Source: Heterobasidion occidentale
Lineage: Eukaryota > Basidiomycota > Agaricomycetes > Russulales > Bondarzewiaceae
Reading direction: 5' to 3'
Length of the DNA: 64,000 bases
Assembly (NCBI GenBank): GCA_039111635.1
Contig: JBCAQO010000001.1
Location: 2,542,001-2,606,000, forward strand
Translations under genes and position numbers: made by a program
Shown: one piece after another, positions 36,851-48,672 of the stretch
Position numbering within the stretch: the stretch's first letter is position 1
Layout of the letters: the number at the start of each line of letters is the position of its first letter
Notes under the pieces: generated by a model
What the model was told of the DNA's origin: nothing
Database searches by the model: none
The model's input: the letters and a program-made list of their open reading frames with translations, nothing else

Positions 36851-38216
36851 ATGAAGGACCTTCCCACCTCCTCCACCCGAGCGGCGCGCTCAAGTGTCTA
36901 TTCCAAGAAACGTCCATCTCCGAATGGCATCTCCAAGTCTCGCAGGCAAGGCTCCCCTCCAGTTTCTTCCCGGAAGTCTCCTCGCGCCGCACGCGTCGAG
37001 CTCATGCTCCAGCGCCAGCGAGAACAGCAGCTCGCCGCTATGAGGAGGGATGGCGTTCTGCTCGAAGACGAATACCGCGAAGAAGTGCGGTACTATATGC
37101 ATGAAATGGAGGTCAGTCGCGTGCCTCCGACTGATCTCCTCGTCCCGGGCTCACGTCTTCCAGCGCTACACGATGGGCTCAACCACTTCCATGGACCAGC
37201 AACCAGAAATCACGTGGCGTATGCGACCTTGCCTAGTGGAATTTCTAGTCGAGCTACATTTCACGTTTCGACTGCGCCCCGAGACGCTCTACCTCACGCT
37301 GAACATTGTGGATCGATATGTGTCCCGCCGTGTAGTCTACATCAAACACTACCAGCTGGTCGGTTGTGCGGCGCTCTGGATCGCTGCCAAATTCGAGGAC
37401 GCGAAGGAGCGTGTGCCCACTGTTCAAGAACTTGTTCATTTTTGCCGCGAGGCCTATGACGAGTCCGCCTTTATCCAGATGGAGGGGCATGTTCTCGCCA
37501 CCATCCAATGGACGTTGGGCCACCCAACAGCTGAAGCCTGGCTCCGGCTCATGTGTTGTGTACCGTACATGGAGGAACCACGCGTCCAGCATGTCGCGCG
37601 CTTCTTGATGGAGATTACTCTGTTCTACCGAGAGTTTGTCAAGTATCCGCCGTCGTCGATCGCCCGTGGATCATTGACACTCGCCCGGTATCTCTGTGGC
37701 AAAGGAGGCTGGATGTTTGAGGAAGAGACGAAGGAGTGCATGGAGATCGTCGATTCTCTCGACAATCGTCTCGCGAACCATGTCGACGATTTATCGGAGA
37801 TTTTGGTGAAGAAATACTCCTACGCATTCTACGCCAAGGCGTCGACGTTCGTGGTGCAATACTACCTACAAGGAGGACGTTATATTCGGCCATCCCTCCC
37901 CCTCCCCTTGACACCCGTTCGCTCCACCATGACTGCTGCCAGTACGCCGATGAGTGCCGCGACTAGCGTCTCCGATCTTTCCGACGATATGCCTGCCACT
38001 CCGACCAGCCCGGGGTTCTCAAGCGATCCCTTCTCCGGCTCGCTGATGTCTGACGACGACAAGGAGAACCTATCGTCCCCCAAGTTTGAGCCAGCGGTCA
38101 ACAAGCAACATTCAGAGAACCCTCCGGACCAGTTCTTACCACACGACTTCGTCACGTTCGGTCGTCCCGCCCTACATGCCCTCAATGGCCCTTCCCCTCG
38201 TACGATGGTGGCATAG
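36851..38216 (+). CDS. G1/S-type cyclin (Cln/Puc1-like)
   Basis: Two exons, 36851-37111 and 37164-38216, give 437 residues. The cyclin box is intact: EITWRMRPCLVEFLVELH, FRLRPETLYLTLNIVDRYV, KHYQLVGCAALWIAAKFED and QMEGHVLATIQWTLGHPTAE. The MRPxLVxFL and GHPTAE variants fit fungal G1-type cyclins rather than mitotic B cyclins, which have MRxILVDWL; this is my basis for the class. The protein would activate Cdk1 in the nucleus. The N-terminus is basic and the C-terminus Ser/Pro-rich with many SP/TP sites, consistent with phospho-control. An in-frame ATG at 36719 would add 44 Pro-rich residues and is less likely. Confidence 0.88.
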
Positions 38217-40012
38217 GTGTCTAAAACACGGCGACGGTCCGTCATCCCGTCGCGGTCCATCGCGATCCTGACACACTCCTCTTCATCCTTGAGTGCACAC
38301 ATTCACATCCCGCAAAATGTATCACCACACACGCCTGTCGTCGACGCATCGGTCTCGTGCAATTTTTGTCTCTGCAATCCTCATCATCCATGCATACTCT
38401 CTTTCTTCTGCACTGTTTCACCCCCTCAATCTTCCATCGCTATCTTCGACCGGAGACGCATGTCCCACACAAAGCAACGAGGTATCCTGATCGCATTCGA
38501 CCTCCCCGTGTATATTTGGCCTTTGTGTCCCTCATGTACAACCAACGGACTCCTCTGTCGGATCCTCATTCTCTTCGTCTTTGTCTCGTGTACGGCATAG
38601 CGACTCCCAATGCACAACACCACAATCGCTCATTCTGCGAATCTCTTTCTCTTTCTCTCTCTCTCTCGTATGCAAACCTCATCTTCGTTACACACCATTA
38701 TCCCCTTATTTCTTCTAGTTCTCTCACGTGTGAAGTTGACAGCCTAACAGCCCCCTTTCACTGGTCTTATTCCTTCTCCCATTTTATTTTATTCTTCATT
38801 TTACCATACCTATCTTTCGTCTTTACTTCTCGGCCGTACACTTCTGATGGTCTATCGCATGGCGTGACTTATCATATTCCTTGTTATTCTCCGTTCATCA
38901 TCATCCGAACTCGAGTCCTTTTCCCATCATCATCCTCTTCTATCTTTTACCTTCGCCCACTGTGTTATATTTCACATCATCGTGTTGCAACACCCGTCTT
39001 CCGACTCCCTGTCGTCCTTACATCGCCGACCTGAAGGGCTGCATCGTCATATCTCGCGCAGAGTGTCAGCTATACAATAACAAGGGTTCCTGAATCGCAT
39101 TTATCCGTGTTGGGCGCAAGACTTACTGAGCTTGATGAGGCAATCTGAACCTGTGATTCACATCCTTGATGGCGAGCGTCGGATAGCTGTATCGCGCTCG
39201 GCCTGACAGTGCTTGCCGTCACAAGATACATGTGAGTGTCTACTAGACTTCCATTCTTCATTAATATCATTGAACTAAACCTGCGTTCCGTACAGATGAT
39301 CCTATCGGAATTGGCTATGCGCCAAGCAGCTATGGTTTGTGAGAGGACATGACTTACACCCTTTGGCGCAATAAAGGCACGGCGGTCGGCGAAATCTCCA
39401 GAGTCAGGTACGTTCAATGGAGCATGACATGGATACCATATGCTCTCATATGCTTTCTGACTGCTCAGCCTTGTCCGACCAATAACTTATCAACATCAGT
39501 TCCCGGCGAAATCATATCTGCTGTTAGAAACCTCACCTATCAGCAGTCAAGCTCCAGCACAGCGCTCGATGTCACGAATATTGCGGAAATTACAACGGTT
39601 CCATATTCCAACATGCTCCCTGCTCCTGTGTATTCTCTTTGCATTTCCATGCTCACTCGGAAAACCTCCGAACGCACTAGCACGCATTTAACATCTCCCT
39701 GACTCCTCGGATGGCCGGGGACGAAAAGAAGGCGACGGTTGTGTGATTGAACGCTCGCGATGGCCAGTATCATCAGGCATCAGAAGGATCGCGTACATGA
39801 CTGACTACTCTCTTACGCTGCTCGAAGCTCAAGCTCAGGCTCACACACGAATGTACGTGTGCGCTGTTGACGTCGGAGCGCCTATTGCTTGTGAGAGGTT
39901 ACATATTCACATTTCTTCTTATACCCGTACCGCTATTCCCATAAGTAATACACGTCGTATTTGACGATAACAGGACCCGCCTTTACCTGCTGTTACGAAC
40001 GTGTTCGCGCGC
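38217..40012. other. 1.8-kb stretch with T/C-rich 3' region and unresolved open frames
   Basis: The first 800 bases are T/C-rich and likely the cyclin 3' untranslated region, with a CT microsatellite. Between 39070 and 39980 short open frames occur on both strands (39349-39702 plus, 117 codons; 39070-39417 minus, 115 codons). None shows a domain or clear splice chain, so I do not call a gene. Confidence 0.45.
38642..38668 (+). repeat. CT-rich microsatellite
   Basis: A near-perfect run of CTTT and CT units lies in the probable 3' untranslated region of the cyclin gene. Confidence 0.8.
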
Positions 40013-42018
40013 TTACTCGAGAACCCACTGCTCTCCGACCTTCTTGATCCCCACGGCCCTCTTCTCGTCGAGGCTGATACGGCCCGCATTCAAGATGGCG
40101 GTCGTGAGCACTGTGTTCGCAATCGTGGGCAGCCCGTGCTTGTCGAACTCGCTTGGGCCGACTTCTTTGGCATTGACGCTTCGCGCTGCGTCGATGAACT
40201 TCTCGATCGAGACGTAGCCGTAACCACGCTGGCCATCGAAGTGCCCGCTCTCCGAGGGTGAGTACTTCATGCTGGAGGCCCAGACGACATGGATGTCAGC
40301 GTGTGGAGAGGAGTCAAGGAGACAGGAGAAAGCGCACTAGAACGGGTTGTACCACGATTTCCCGGTCTCGTCGACCGTGACATCGTATCCGCGGTGAGCT
40401 TGATCGACGGTGATATCGCCCTATCGTAATCGTAAGCGCAAGAGATCGCGTCAGAATCGCAATCGCTCGAGGCGCATGGCACCGGACGGCAATCTTTTGA
40501 ACCGTACCTTCTCTCCCATATAATACCAGTGCTGTGCCGAATGAACACCAGCCTTCAGCGGCGCAGTCCAGGACGCTGTATAAACTGCGGTGCCCTTATG
40601 CTTGGAGCTGCCGATCGACTGCCAGTCGACGAGGAGCGTGATCGTGTCCTCCGTCTGGGGAACACAGTTGTATGGCTCGCTCGTTGCGATGCCTGTTGCA
40701 GCACTTGCGACGACGCGCGTGGGGACCGCCTTGTCCTGAAGAATCCAGCAGCAGATATCGATGTGATGGGATGAGAGGTAGTAGCTATAGGTGGAAGGCA
40801 AGGATCCTCGGCTTCAAACGCCGTACAACTTCTGCGAGTCAACGCACCTAATATCTGAGTCTTTCCCAGCCCACGCGCGAAATGTCTCAAGCTGGCTCTT
40901 CGGCTGGCTCATCCACGCGTTGAAGAAATTGAACTCGCCCAGCTGTGCTGCGCGCGCTCGCGCGTCGCTGTAGACAGGGTCGAACCTAGCCATGGCAGAA
41001 ACATCAATGAATGTGATGGAAGGTGCAGGTAAGATACAAAAAACCGTTTGTGGTGCTCGACAAAGCAAACAACATCGTTTTTCTTTGCAAGGGCGATGAG
41101 ATCCAAGTGGTGCGAGAGGAGCTGAGTTGCCGGTTTTGTGACGAGGACGTGCAACCTGCGCTCCAGAGCGTACTTTGCGATGGGGTAGTGGGTACCTAGG
41201 CCGATTGAGTCCTGCTAGAAACAGGTGGGTAAATAGTATTTTAACTTACTATCTGGTGTGAAGATGATGACTGCATCTCCAGGTGAAAGCCCATCAATCG
41301 CTGTCTTGTCTGCATGTCAGATGTTCACACCGTCAGACACTGCCATCAACCTACGCCTGTCCATGGTACGTACAAGCCTCCGGATCTGTTTTTCCCTCCT
41401 CCGGAAAATTGTCAAATCTGCAGAAATCAGAAATCATAAGACAGAGTGGCTTAAAAGGTAACGTGTGCGAACTCACGAAATATCCATATCCTTGTACACA
41501 TGTGCAATGTTTTCCTGTAGATGCTGTCTGATAGCGGGGAACTTGCCGCCGCTAACGCCTGCCATACCAAGCTTGTCTACCTGGATAGATTTGGGGTACA
41601 AACGGATGAGACACCCAACAGCAGATCGAACGAGCAATCGAACCTTGCCCAGTCTGCGGAGGTCGAACAGAGTTAATCCTACAACCTGTGTTGTCATTTT
41701 CAATCATGCTTGGGCACAACAAGTAAAAGACAAGGTACTGACGCCAATCTATCGACATGGGTCAGCACGATCAGCGCGCATAACTTGGTAGTGCGACCGT
41801 TCACCTTCTTGTCTGATTTCGACGCGCCTGATCCTGTCCATCCGGTGGTATACTCCCCCTGCAATTTCACGTTAACCAGAGGGTCCCGGCTCTGAAGATT
41901 TTTCTAAATTACTCACGGTACCACCTAGTTTAACATTTCATGAGCACCCGCATTCCCAGACACGGATGTTGGATCACTCACACATCAAAACATTCAATTT
42001 CTTAAGACCGTCAGACAT
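40013..42018 (-). CDS. Gfo/Idh/MocA-family NAD(P)-dependent oxidoreductase
   Basis: Twelve exons give 418 residues with exact frame: 42018-41982, 41924-41917, 41858-41805, 41685-41644, 41580-41477, 41417-41374, 41309-41250, 41195-41045, 40985-40848, 40784-40508, 40420-40338 and 40271-40013. The N-terminus is a Rossmann-type glycine motif (VLMCGTGEYTTGW) assembled from three exons. The family's Lys-Pro motif appears in [12 protein letters not shown], followed by [19 protein letters not shown] and [15 protein letters not shown], the substrate-side histidines. Such enzymes oxidise or reduce sugars and polyols; the substrate here is unknown. Exon 2 is only 8 nt. The gene is unusually fragmented for its length. 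Confidence 0.87.
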
Positions 42019-43094
42019 CCTCAAAGGCCAAATATTTATGCAGGTAGGCAGCGAGGTCGATGGCGAGAGGCGGACAGCTATATCCAGCCATCTCTGTCTT
42101 TAAGTGGAGGGTGTCACGCATGCTGGCCCGCTGTTCGAGACGGAGGTGGCGGCCCGACGCTCACACTTCGGTCCGGAGCTGTCCGGGACTCACAACACCA
42201 TGACCTCCTCAATTGACAGGACAACTGCTTTAACACGGTGACGGTGACTAACCATACTAAAGCTCACCAACGCACACAAACTCCCCCACATCTCACTTGA
42301 TTTTGTATAGCGGCTCTTGTTCCAGATCTGGGCCAGTACGCTTCGTTTTGGGCGCATCGAGTTTAGGGCCCTGAGCTGTCTATGGACAAGGTCGATTCTG
42401 CGAACAGAAATCCTGGGTGGAACCGGTCATAGACTCTTTTACAAACGGAATATACTCTTACTGGCCTACTAATCTGCGGAAGGCTTCTCAGGCGCGCACC
42501 CAGACATGAACCTTGAGTGCATGTGGTCTCGCTTCTCAATATAAAGTGATCCTATCACACTGCCGTCAACTCGCAAATCTGGCGTGCGGTTTGCCTATCC
42601 CTTCTCCCTGTGCGAATGTACTTACATGATTGTTAGGAAGATCCGCGGGTGCTTCCCATACGTAGCCGCATATTCAGCAGGGACTATCCTGGGCTCAGCA
42701 CCTGCTCACACATCGACTCCTTCGCAAAGCGCATCATTTTGCATAACCTCCCATCCCCCCACGTTCTGACACATTGCGAGACAGTCGCGCCCTACCAACT
42801 TTCGTGCTGCCTGGGATCTCAGAGCTGAATCTGTACACACATTGGAAATCATGAATTGTGCGCATCAATTTGCACAGTGCAACTTGACGAATGAGGAAAT
42901 ATGTTTGATGTGTGCCCTTGAAACCAGCAGCGCTGTGTACCAAAGAAGCACGACATTGGCGGTCGTTGTCGACAAATGTATGCAGGGCCGCCTATAGCTG
43001 TGGAGAAACAGTCGTGGCTATGACGTCAGTGGAGGCGGAGCGTGTTTGAGGTGACGGCGCCAACGTTTCTCTCATCTCACTTTTGTCTCCTTCA
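42019..43094. other. Divergent intergenic region, about 1.1 kb
   Basis: This lies between the starts of the oxidoreductase gene and the two-domain unknown gene, so it should contain both promoters. No open frame with a recognisable product is seen. Confidence 0.5.
43021..43028. promoter_or_regulatory. Palindromic CRE/ATF-type site TGACGTCA
   Basis: A perfect TGACGTCA, the binding site of CREB/ATF-type bZIP factors, lies 67 bp before the ATG at 43095. The position suits a promoter element; its use is inference. Confidence 0.45.
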
Positions 43095-45661
43095 ATGACC
43101 ATGGCACAGTCGCCAGCACAGTCTAACACGCCCTCAGGCTCGGATCCTGCTTTCTTTCCAAGACGAGAATTCATACGCGACGATCGCATCCCTTCCACAT
43201 TCTCTATCCTCGCCATTTCGGGCTCTGCTTGCATCAGAGTCTACAACTTTCTTCCACCACTCATATCTGCGCTTCGCACATTTCTCGACCGCGACCACCT
43301 CGTTACCTCTTTTCGTGAGGATGCTATACAGAATTTCTGCGAATTCAGCCTTGAAGGCAAGCCGTGGGCGAGTCCAAAGAGCACTTTCACAGAAAAGCTA
43401 CTGGTAGACATATTAGCTCTGCTCTATCAGAATGGGTTCGTGTTCCTCTCCACTATCGACTATGGTCGCGAACAGGATGATCGCGTCGCTATGGCATTTT
43501 CGAAGCCCCATACCTCTCCACCCACTCATTCCTCATCGTCATCACCTCGACCCTCGTCTACTCTCAGCCGTGGATCTTCGGCAACCCTCAATCGCCCCCT
43601 CAAGGTCCCGTTCGCGATATCATTCCCTAACGCTACGACCTTGCGTGTCATATCACCTCCTCTTCATTCTACTCCAGCCATTCTGCAGACTGTCCGCGCC
43701 GCATGGCCGCGGGGTGTTGTCTCAGAAAAGAAAATTCGCGACACGGTCTTTGAGTTCAAACTGAAAGGGTACAAATGTGATTTACCTTCCCCCCCTGCTG
43801 ATCATAGCTTATACTCACTGTTTGCGCCTCAGGGTTTCAGGAGGATACATTCGCAACGGATTCCCTTCGTCAGGTCCTCGCTCTCCTCGGATCTCTAGAT
43901 TCCTATGGCTTTACCCTTCTTTGTTCCATATCTATAGCGAATCGATCCCGTGTCAAAGACTTGTGGATATTCACTGGTGTCTCACACGGGCCCTCCCCTG
44001 ATGCATCCTCTTCTAAAACAGATCTTCTCAAAGGTGACGTCTTCAGAGCGACGACGCCTGAGGGGATTGTACCATCGTCGAGCCATGGAAGGTATAATAC
44101 GTCTCCATATCTGGGACATCATGCGCATCTTGAAGGACACGCTCACACACGCATAACTCCAGAGAATGGACATGTACATCAGCCTTCACCGCTGTCGATG
44201 CACCACGCTGTCTTGCGGAAAGGCGCTCCCCGCGCGCAAGTACCCGTTTCAGTTGGCGTCTCAATTGACTCGCAGGAAAATATCTCTGCCATGCCTGGCC
44301 CTAGCTTCCCGCGCACCGAGAACGATCTTGTGCGCCTCCCCCTCCCCAGCACCGTCAGCAGTGATATCGATATGACCGGTATTGGAGCAGGAGGATTCCG
44401 GCTATCAGGACGACGAGACGAACGATATCCCCTTGGCTCCGGTCCGACCGTATTGTACACTGCTGCTCCACCAAACCCCTACTTTCCGTCGATCACGGAC
44501 TATGCTGCTGAGTCTACATCACCACCTGGTGCGAGCGCACTCGCGCCCTCGTCTCCGCATGTTGCTGCGGACCCTGAGAATCTTCAGCCAACAGCGCGGT
44601 CAACTCCCATTCCTCCAAGATCTCTACCGCGTCCCCCTATACTTGCGACTCGTCCTAATTTGTCTCCGCAATCATCCGCTTCGACGACAACACCACCTTT
44701 ACTGGGACCAGGTGCGTTCCGTGATTCTGCGTTCAGCTCGAGCACGGGCCAAACATACGATATACCGATCACATGGACAGGTGGGGAACAGGAAAAGGCT
44801 ACAGTCAAGGAGCGGGGGACGCCTGAGTTGCAGCTCCCTGGGGGATGGGCGAGTCCCGTTGAAGAAAAACAGGGAGAGCAGGCCGAGTTGAAGGTCCATC
44901 CGTCTATGGAAGCGCACGAACGTGGCAATGGAAATTTACCAGAGCTTAGGCTGGGCAAGGACAAGATACCCATCACCCAGGTGGTCAAGGTCGGAGAGCC
45001 TGAACTCGTGCAGCCGGAGGTTGATCGGAAGAGCGAGATGGCTTTGCTGGGAGAGCTGCCGCGGCCGCAGAGGAGACAAAGGAGTGCCTCTGAGCAAGGA
45101 GAGAGGGCGAAAGAAAGGCCTAAAGGTGATGGTTGGGTCCTCGTCAATATTGGTCCCACCGGTAGCAGTCCGACGAGTCCTATATCTCCTCCGCGCACCA
45201 CCACCTCGCCAGCGCGGATTCGAAGCGCCTCTGACCCGTCACTTCTACGGTTAACATCGCCCACCAGCGGAAATGCTAAAGCGAACACAGGCGCAAGTCG
45301 TGCGGGCACGCATCCTTCTACAATGTCTCCCGCTGCCAAATCTATCGTCATCATTGACGCCATGGAGGCGAAGAAAGCCAATGGCCATGCTCCCGGAGGA
45401 ATGGCGAGTGCTCAGCCTTCTGCAGAGTCTCCTTCGAACCTCCGTCGGTTTTTCTCACTCAATCGACAGAAGCCATCTGGCAAGACGCATAGGCGCACAA
45501 CATCGTCTGCTTTGTCGCCATCTGCTGCCAACAGCAAACCCCGGTCAGGGCAGGAGGAAGGTGAGGACAAGAAGCGCGTTGGGCTGATAGAGCGCTGGAG
45601 GAGGTTGGGCACGACGGAGGCTTCAAGGGCCGCGCACCGTGTCTCTGTTGATGGTGCGTAG
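43095..45661 (+). CDS. Fungal protein with two tandem copies of an uncharacterised roughly 100-residue domain and a disordered tail
   Basis: Two exons, 43095-43776 and 43833-45661, give 836 residues in frame. The first copy has ACIRVYNFLPPLISALRTFL, then CEFSLEGKPWAS and ILALLYQNGFVFLSTIDY. The second has TTLRVISPPLHSTPAILQTV, then FEFKLKGYKWFQ and VLALLGSLDSYGFTLLCSI. The spaced R-V, PPL, E-F-x-L-x-G-x-x-W and LALL...GF...SI positions line up. The intron falls exactly so that splicing creates the second Trp, which supports the model. The remaining 500 residues are Ser/Pro/Thr-rich with a basic end (IERWRRLG). I do not know the function; I have the impression such proteins occur in other basidiomycetes. 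The ATG at 43101 is an alternative start. Confidence 0.72.
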
Positions 45662-46296
45662 GACTGAAGACGGCTGTGAGCTAAATGGGCAGTATTGGTT
45701 CCAATGTGTACGTGTACGAAGCCGGGTCTGTGACACCGGCAATCCTTTTGCTTTTTCTCTCACTTTCCTCACTTTCTTCACTTTCTCTCACTTTCACTTT
45801 TCTTTGCCTTACCTTGTCTTATTATTTTCCTCCATGTCTCCTGGATCTATACCTGTCGATTTTCCGACGCCCTGTATCATATCCACGCCCCACAATTAGC
45901 CTACCTTTCCACATGTACCATCTTAGGTCTTGCCACGATTCTCAGCACGTTTGCCTTAATATGCTAATGACATTGCTATTAGTTACGTACTTACGTCTAC
46001 TTCGATAGAGGTTCACGGTTATGCTCCACGATGGGTGGTTTGATGATGACCGCTCGTCCTATTCAACTAGCTGATCAGACACATCAATGCTCGTTATACA
46101 CAGTAAATGACATGACCACCACTCTGCATTCTTCTGTGTGTTTGAGGACTGTGAATTCTCTCGTTAAGATGATGATGAGCTCATGTCGAGATAGTGAGCA
46201 GACAAAGAGATAATGTCTCAGTAAATTAATCCAGCCACATGACACGAAACAAAAGCTCTGACGTGAACATCCACGCACAGATCGATCCTGAAACCT
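45662..46296. other. Convergent 3' region
   Basis: This lies between two converging genes and contains a T/C-rich tract, including the CACTTTC repeat listed separately. No gene is supported. Confidence 0.5.
45757..45801 (+). repeat. CACTTTC tandem repeat
   Basis: At least four imperfect copies of CACTTTC/TCACTTTC occur in series in the probable 3' untranslated region of the 43095 gene. Confidence 0.6.
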
Positions 46297-47353
46297 TCAT
46301 CGCCGCTTTTTATTGCCCCGATTCTTGGGCGTATTCGATGCTGAATTAGGCTGTTTGGCGGCTGCTGTTGCTACAACAGTGCGCGGCTCTTCGCCGCTCA
46401 TTAGCGCAGAATAACTAGACAACGTTCAGCAGGAAACACCATGCGTAGCGCGAAATGCGCACCTGGATTTCAAATCCCCATTTTGTAGCGAGGTCTGAAA
46501 GTTAGATAATTTGGCTTGGTTCTCTTTAAACTCCTGCACCATCTCCGGATCCATGCTCTTCTGCACGCAGGGGTCAGCACATAACCATTCTCTGGGCATC
46601 CGTACACGACTATGAAAACATCGGACGTACCAATAGGTATGGCATTGAAAGCATCATAACACCACCGAAGACCATCATGAGCATCATTGGATTTTGGAAC
46701 ATCCCGAGGAGGTTGAAAGATTGAGGTGGAACGAAGTAGGCGTTTTGTCCGCGAGGTGTGATGGGTATCGGGTATGATAGTTTGATGGACGATGGAGGGT
46801 TAAGAGGTGTTCCAGGGGCATAGGCTCGGACTTCAGGTGTGGAAGACTGGGTGGGGATATCTATCCGGAACTGCGCATTCGAGACGTCACAGATTCAATA
46901 AGTGGTGGTGACGATGGTGTTGGAGAGAGATCACCTTGTCAAACTGATGGTTGTGTGAAACAACAGAAAGGATGTAAGTTCCTGGTTCCACGCTGGGACT
47001 AAATAGGGATGATGCCAAATGAGAGACACTTTATGGAATGGCATCGTGAACGTACATGAGAAAGCGGCCGTCTCGCGTCACGCTTCCTGATGCTACCGAG
47101 CCATCTAATGTTACTCTTGCGTGTCCTAAACTAGAGGCATCTAGTCAAACATCTAAGGTCAGCCACCTCAAGAGAGCCTGAGCAGGTGGATCATAAATGC
47201 CTGGACAGTGCTCATTCCATGATATTTTACCGGCCACATCGACGGAGTAGACCTTAGCATACAAGGCGCTACACACACTTGTTAAATCCATATATCAAGA
47301 AGCATACGGTAAAAGTACCTCAGGAGGACCAGAACCGTTGCAAGACGGACCAT
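46297..47353 (-). CDS. EMC7: ER membrane protein complex subunit 7
   Basis: Seven exons: 47353-47319, 47268-47167, 47130-47056, 46998-46936, 46870-46631, 46560-46463 and 46414-46297. A signal peptide (MVRLATVLVLLSALY) precedes the lumenal beta-sandwich domain with GHARVTLDGSVASGSVTRDG and VEPG...TYILSVVSHNHQFD. One transmembrane segment (MMLMMVFGGVMMLSMPYL) and SMDPEMVQEF, typical of Emc7, follow, with a basic tail. The EMC inserts membrane proteins into the ER. Between VEPG and TYIL the frame slips by one base (about 46980/46981, GGACTT where GGxACTT is expected). Exon length totals 731, one short of a multiple of three, so this copy reads as 243 residues only if one base is missing from the sequence. 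Confidence 0.85.
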
Positions 47354-47560
47354 GACGAATCGTTGCAGCAAAGTCGGCGTAGTGGCCCAAGATGGAAAGA
47401 GGTTAGAGGCCTTTGCACAATACAGCCAAACAAGAGGATGTAATGAAATCATCGTAAGCTCTCATTTAATCCTCCTCGATCGAATAGTTTGCTCTGTGGC
47501 CGTCACTCAATCCCACATAACATCAACAACTTACATCGGCGTACCGCTCCTTGACCCAAA

Positions 47561-48672
47561 ATGCGTCAGAAACGCGCCAAGGCGTACCGCAAGCTCATGT
47601 CGTTATACTGCCTCTCGTTCGGCTTCAGGCAACCCTACCAAGTATTAGGTTCGTCAGGCATTTCTACACTCCAGAAATTGATTCACGTACTTCATAACCA
47701 GTGGACTCAGAGATGTGTAAAAATGCCGTCTCGCAAAAGCTTGACTTCACTAAGCAGCTCGGCACTGTCCTTCAAGGGGCCATCAAACCGAGTGCGTCTT
47801 CGACCCTCTCACACGCATGCCCGATTGCCCAAGTAACGCTCACATTGAAGCTTATGGCTAGTGATCACTCAGTGCTGTATTCACGAACTATACCTGCAAG
47901 GCAAGGCCCAGCAACCGGCTGTTGATCTTGCAAAGACGTTCGAGAGGCGAAAATGTAATCATAAGGAGGCCATTCCCGGAGATGATTGCCTCGCAAGTGT
48001 TATAGGTGCGTATATGTTTTGTTTCTCGTTACAGAACATGGCTCACAAGTCTGTGCTCTTGCTCGCATGAATTGTACAGGCGATACGAACAAGCACCGCT
48101 ACGTAGTCTCAACGCAGTCCCAGCCGCTCCGCGTCAAACTTCGTTCCATTCCCGGCGTACCCATCCTTCATATAAATCGCTCCGTCATGATCCTCGAGCC
48201 TCCAAGTGACACCACCCTCCGCGCAAAACACCTTGTGAGTCTTGTTCATTCACGCATCTATTTCACTGCCTTGATGATTATTTTTCTGCAGGCAGAGCAG
48301 CAATCCCTTGCTCCTTCCACTTCCGAAATCGGCAAACTAAAAGCAGCCGCACCCGTATCCGAGCCTGCCAAAAAGAAAAAGAAGGGTCCCAAAGGCCCTA
48401 ACCCACTCAGCATCAAAAAGAAAAAAGTCGTCGAACCGCCAGCGACAAAGGACAAGAGCAAGGAGCGAGGAAAAGACAAGCTATCAGGAGAAGTGACAAA
48501 AACAGTCCAGAGCGAGAAAGCCGGCGAAAAGAGAAAACGCCAGGAAGGGCATGCACATGATGGGGTTCGAGAACTTGCCGCAGACGATAGTACAGAGAGA
48601 TCGGGACCCAAGAGAAAGCGACGGCGGAAAACCGTTAGCCAACGAAAAGCAGAGAGTCCTTTGCAGCCGTAG
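47561..48672 (+). CDS. UTP23: rRNA-processing protein Utp23 (PIN-like fold)
   Basis: Five exons, 47561-47648, 47702-47791, 47862-48005, 48080-48234 and 48292-48672, give 285 residues in frame. The conserved start MRQKRAKAYRKLMSLYCLSF, then PYQVLVDSEMC, KPMITQCCIHELY, LAKTFERRKCNHKE and NKHRYVVSTQSQPLRVKL identify the Utp23/Fcf1 family. The tail is Lys/Arg-rich (KKKKKGPKGPNPLS), as in Utp23. In yeast Utp23 is a nucleolar small-subunit processome factor associated with snR30. It is divergent from EMC7, 207 bp away. Confidence 0.95.

Noticed and set aside
41930..41965. Alternative start MRVLMKC for the oxidoreductase
   Set aside because: It looks like the expected VLM start but hits a stop and needs a frameshift. 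The exon at 42018-41982 plus the microexon gives an intact motif.
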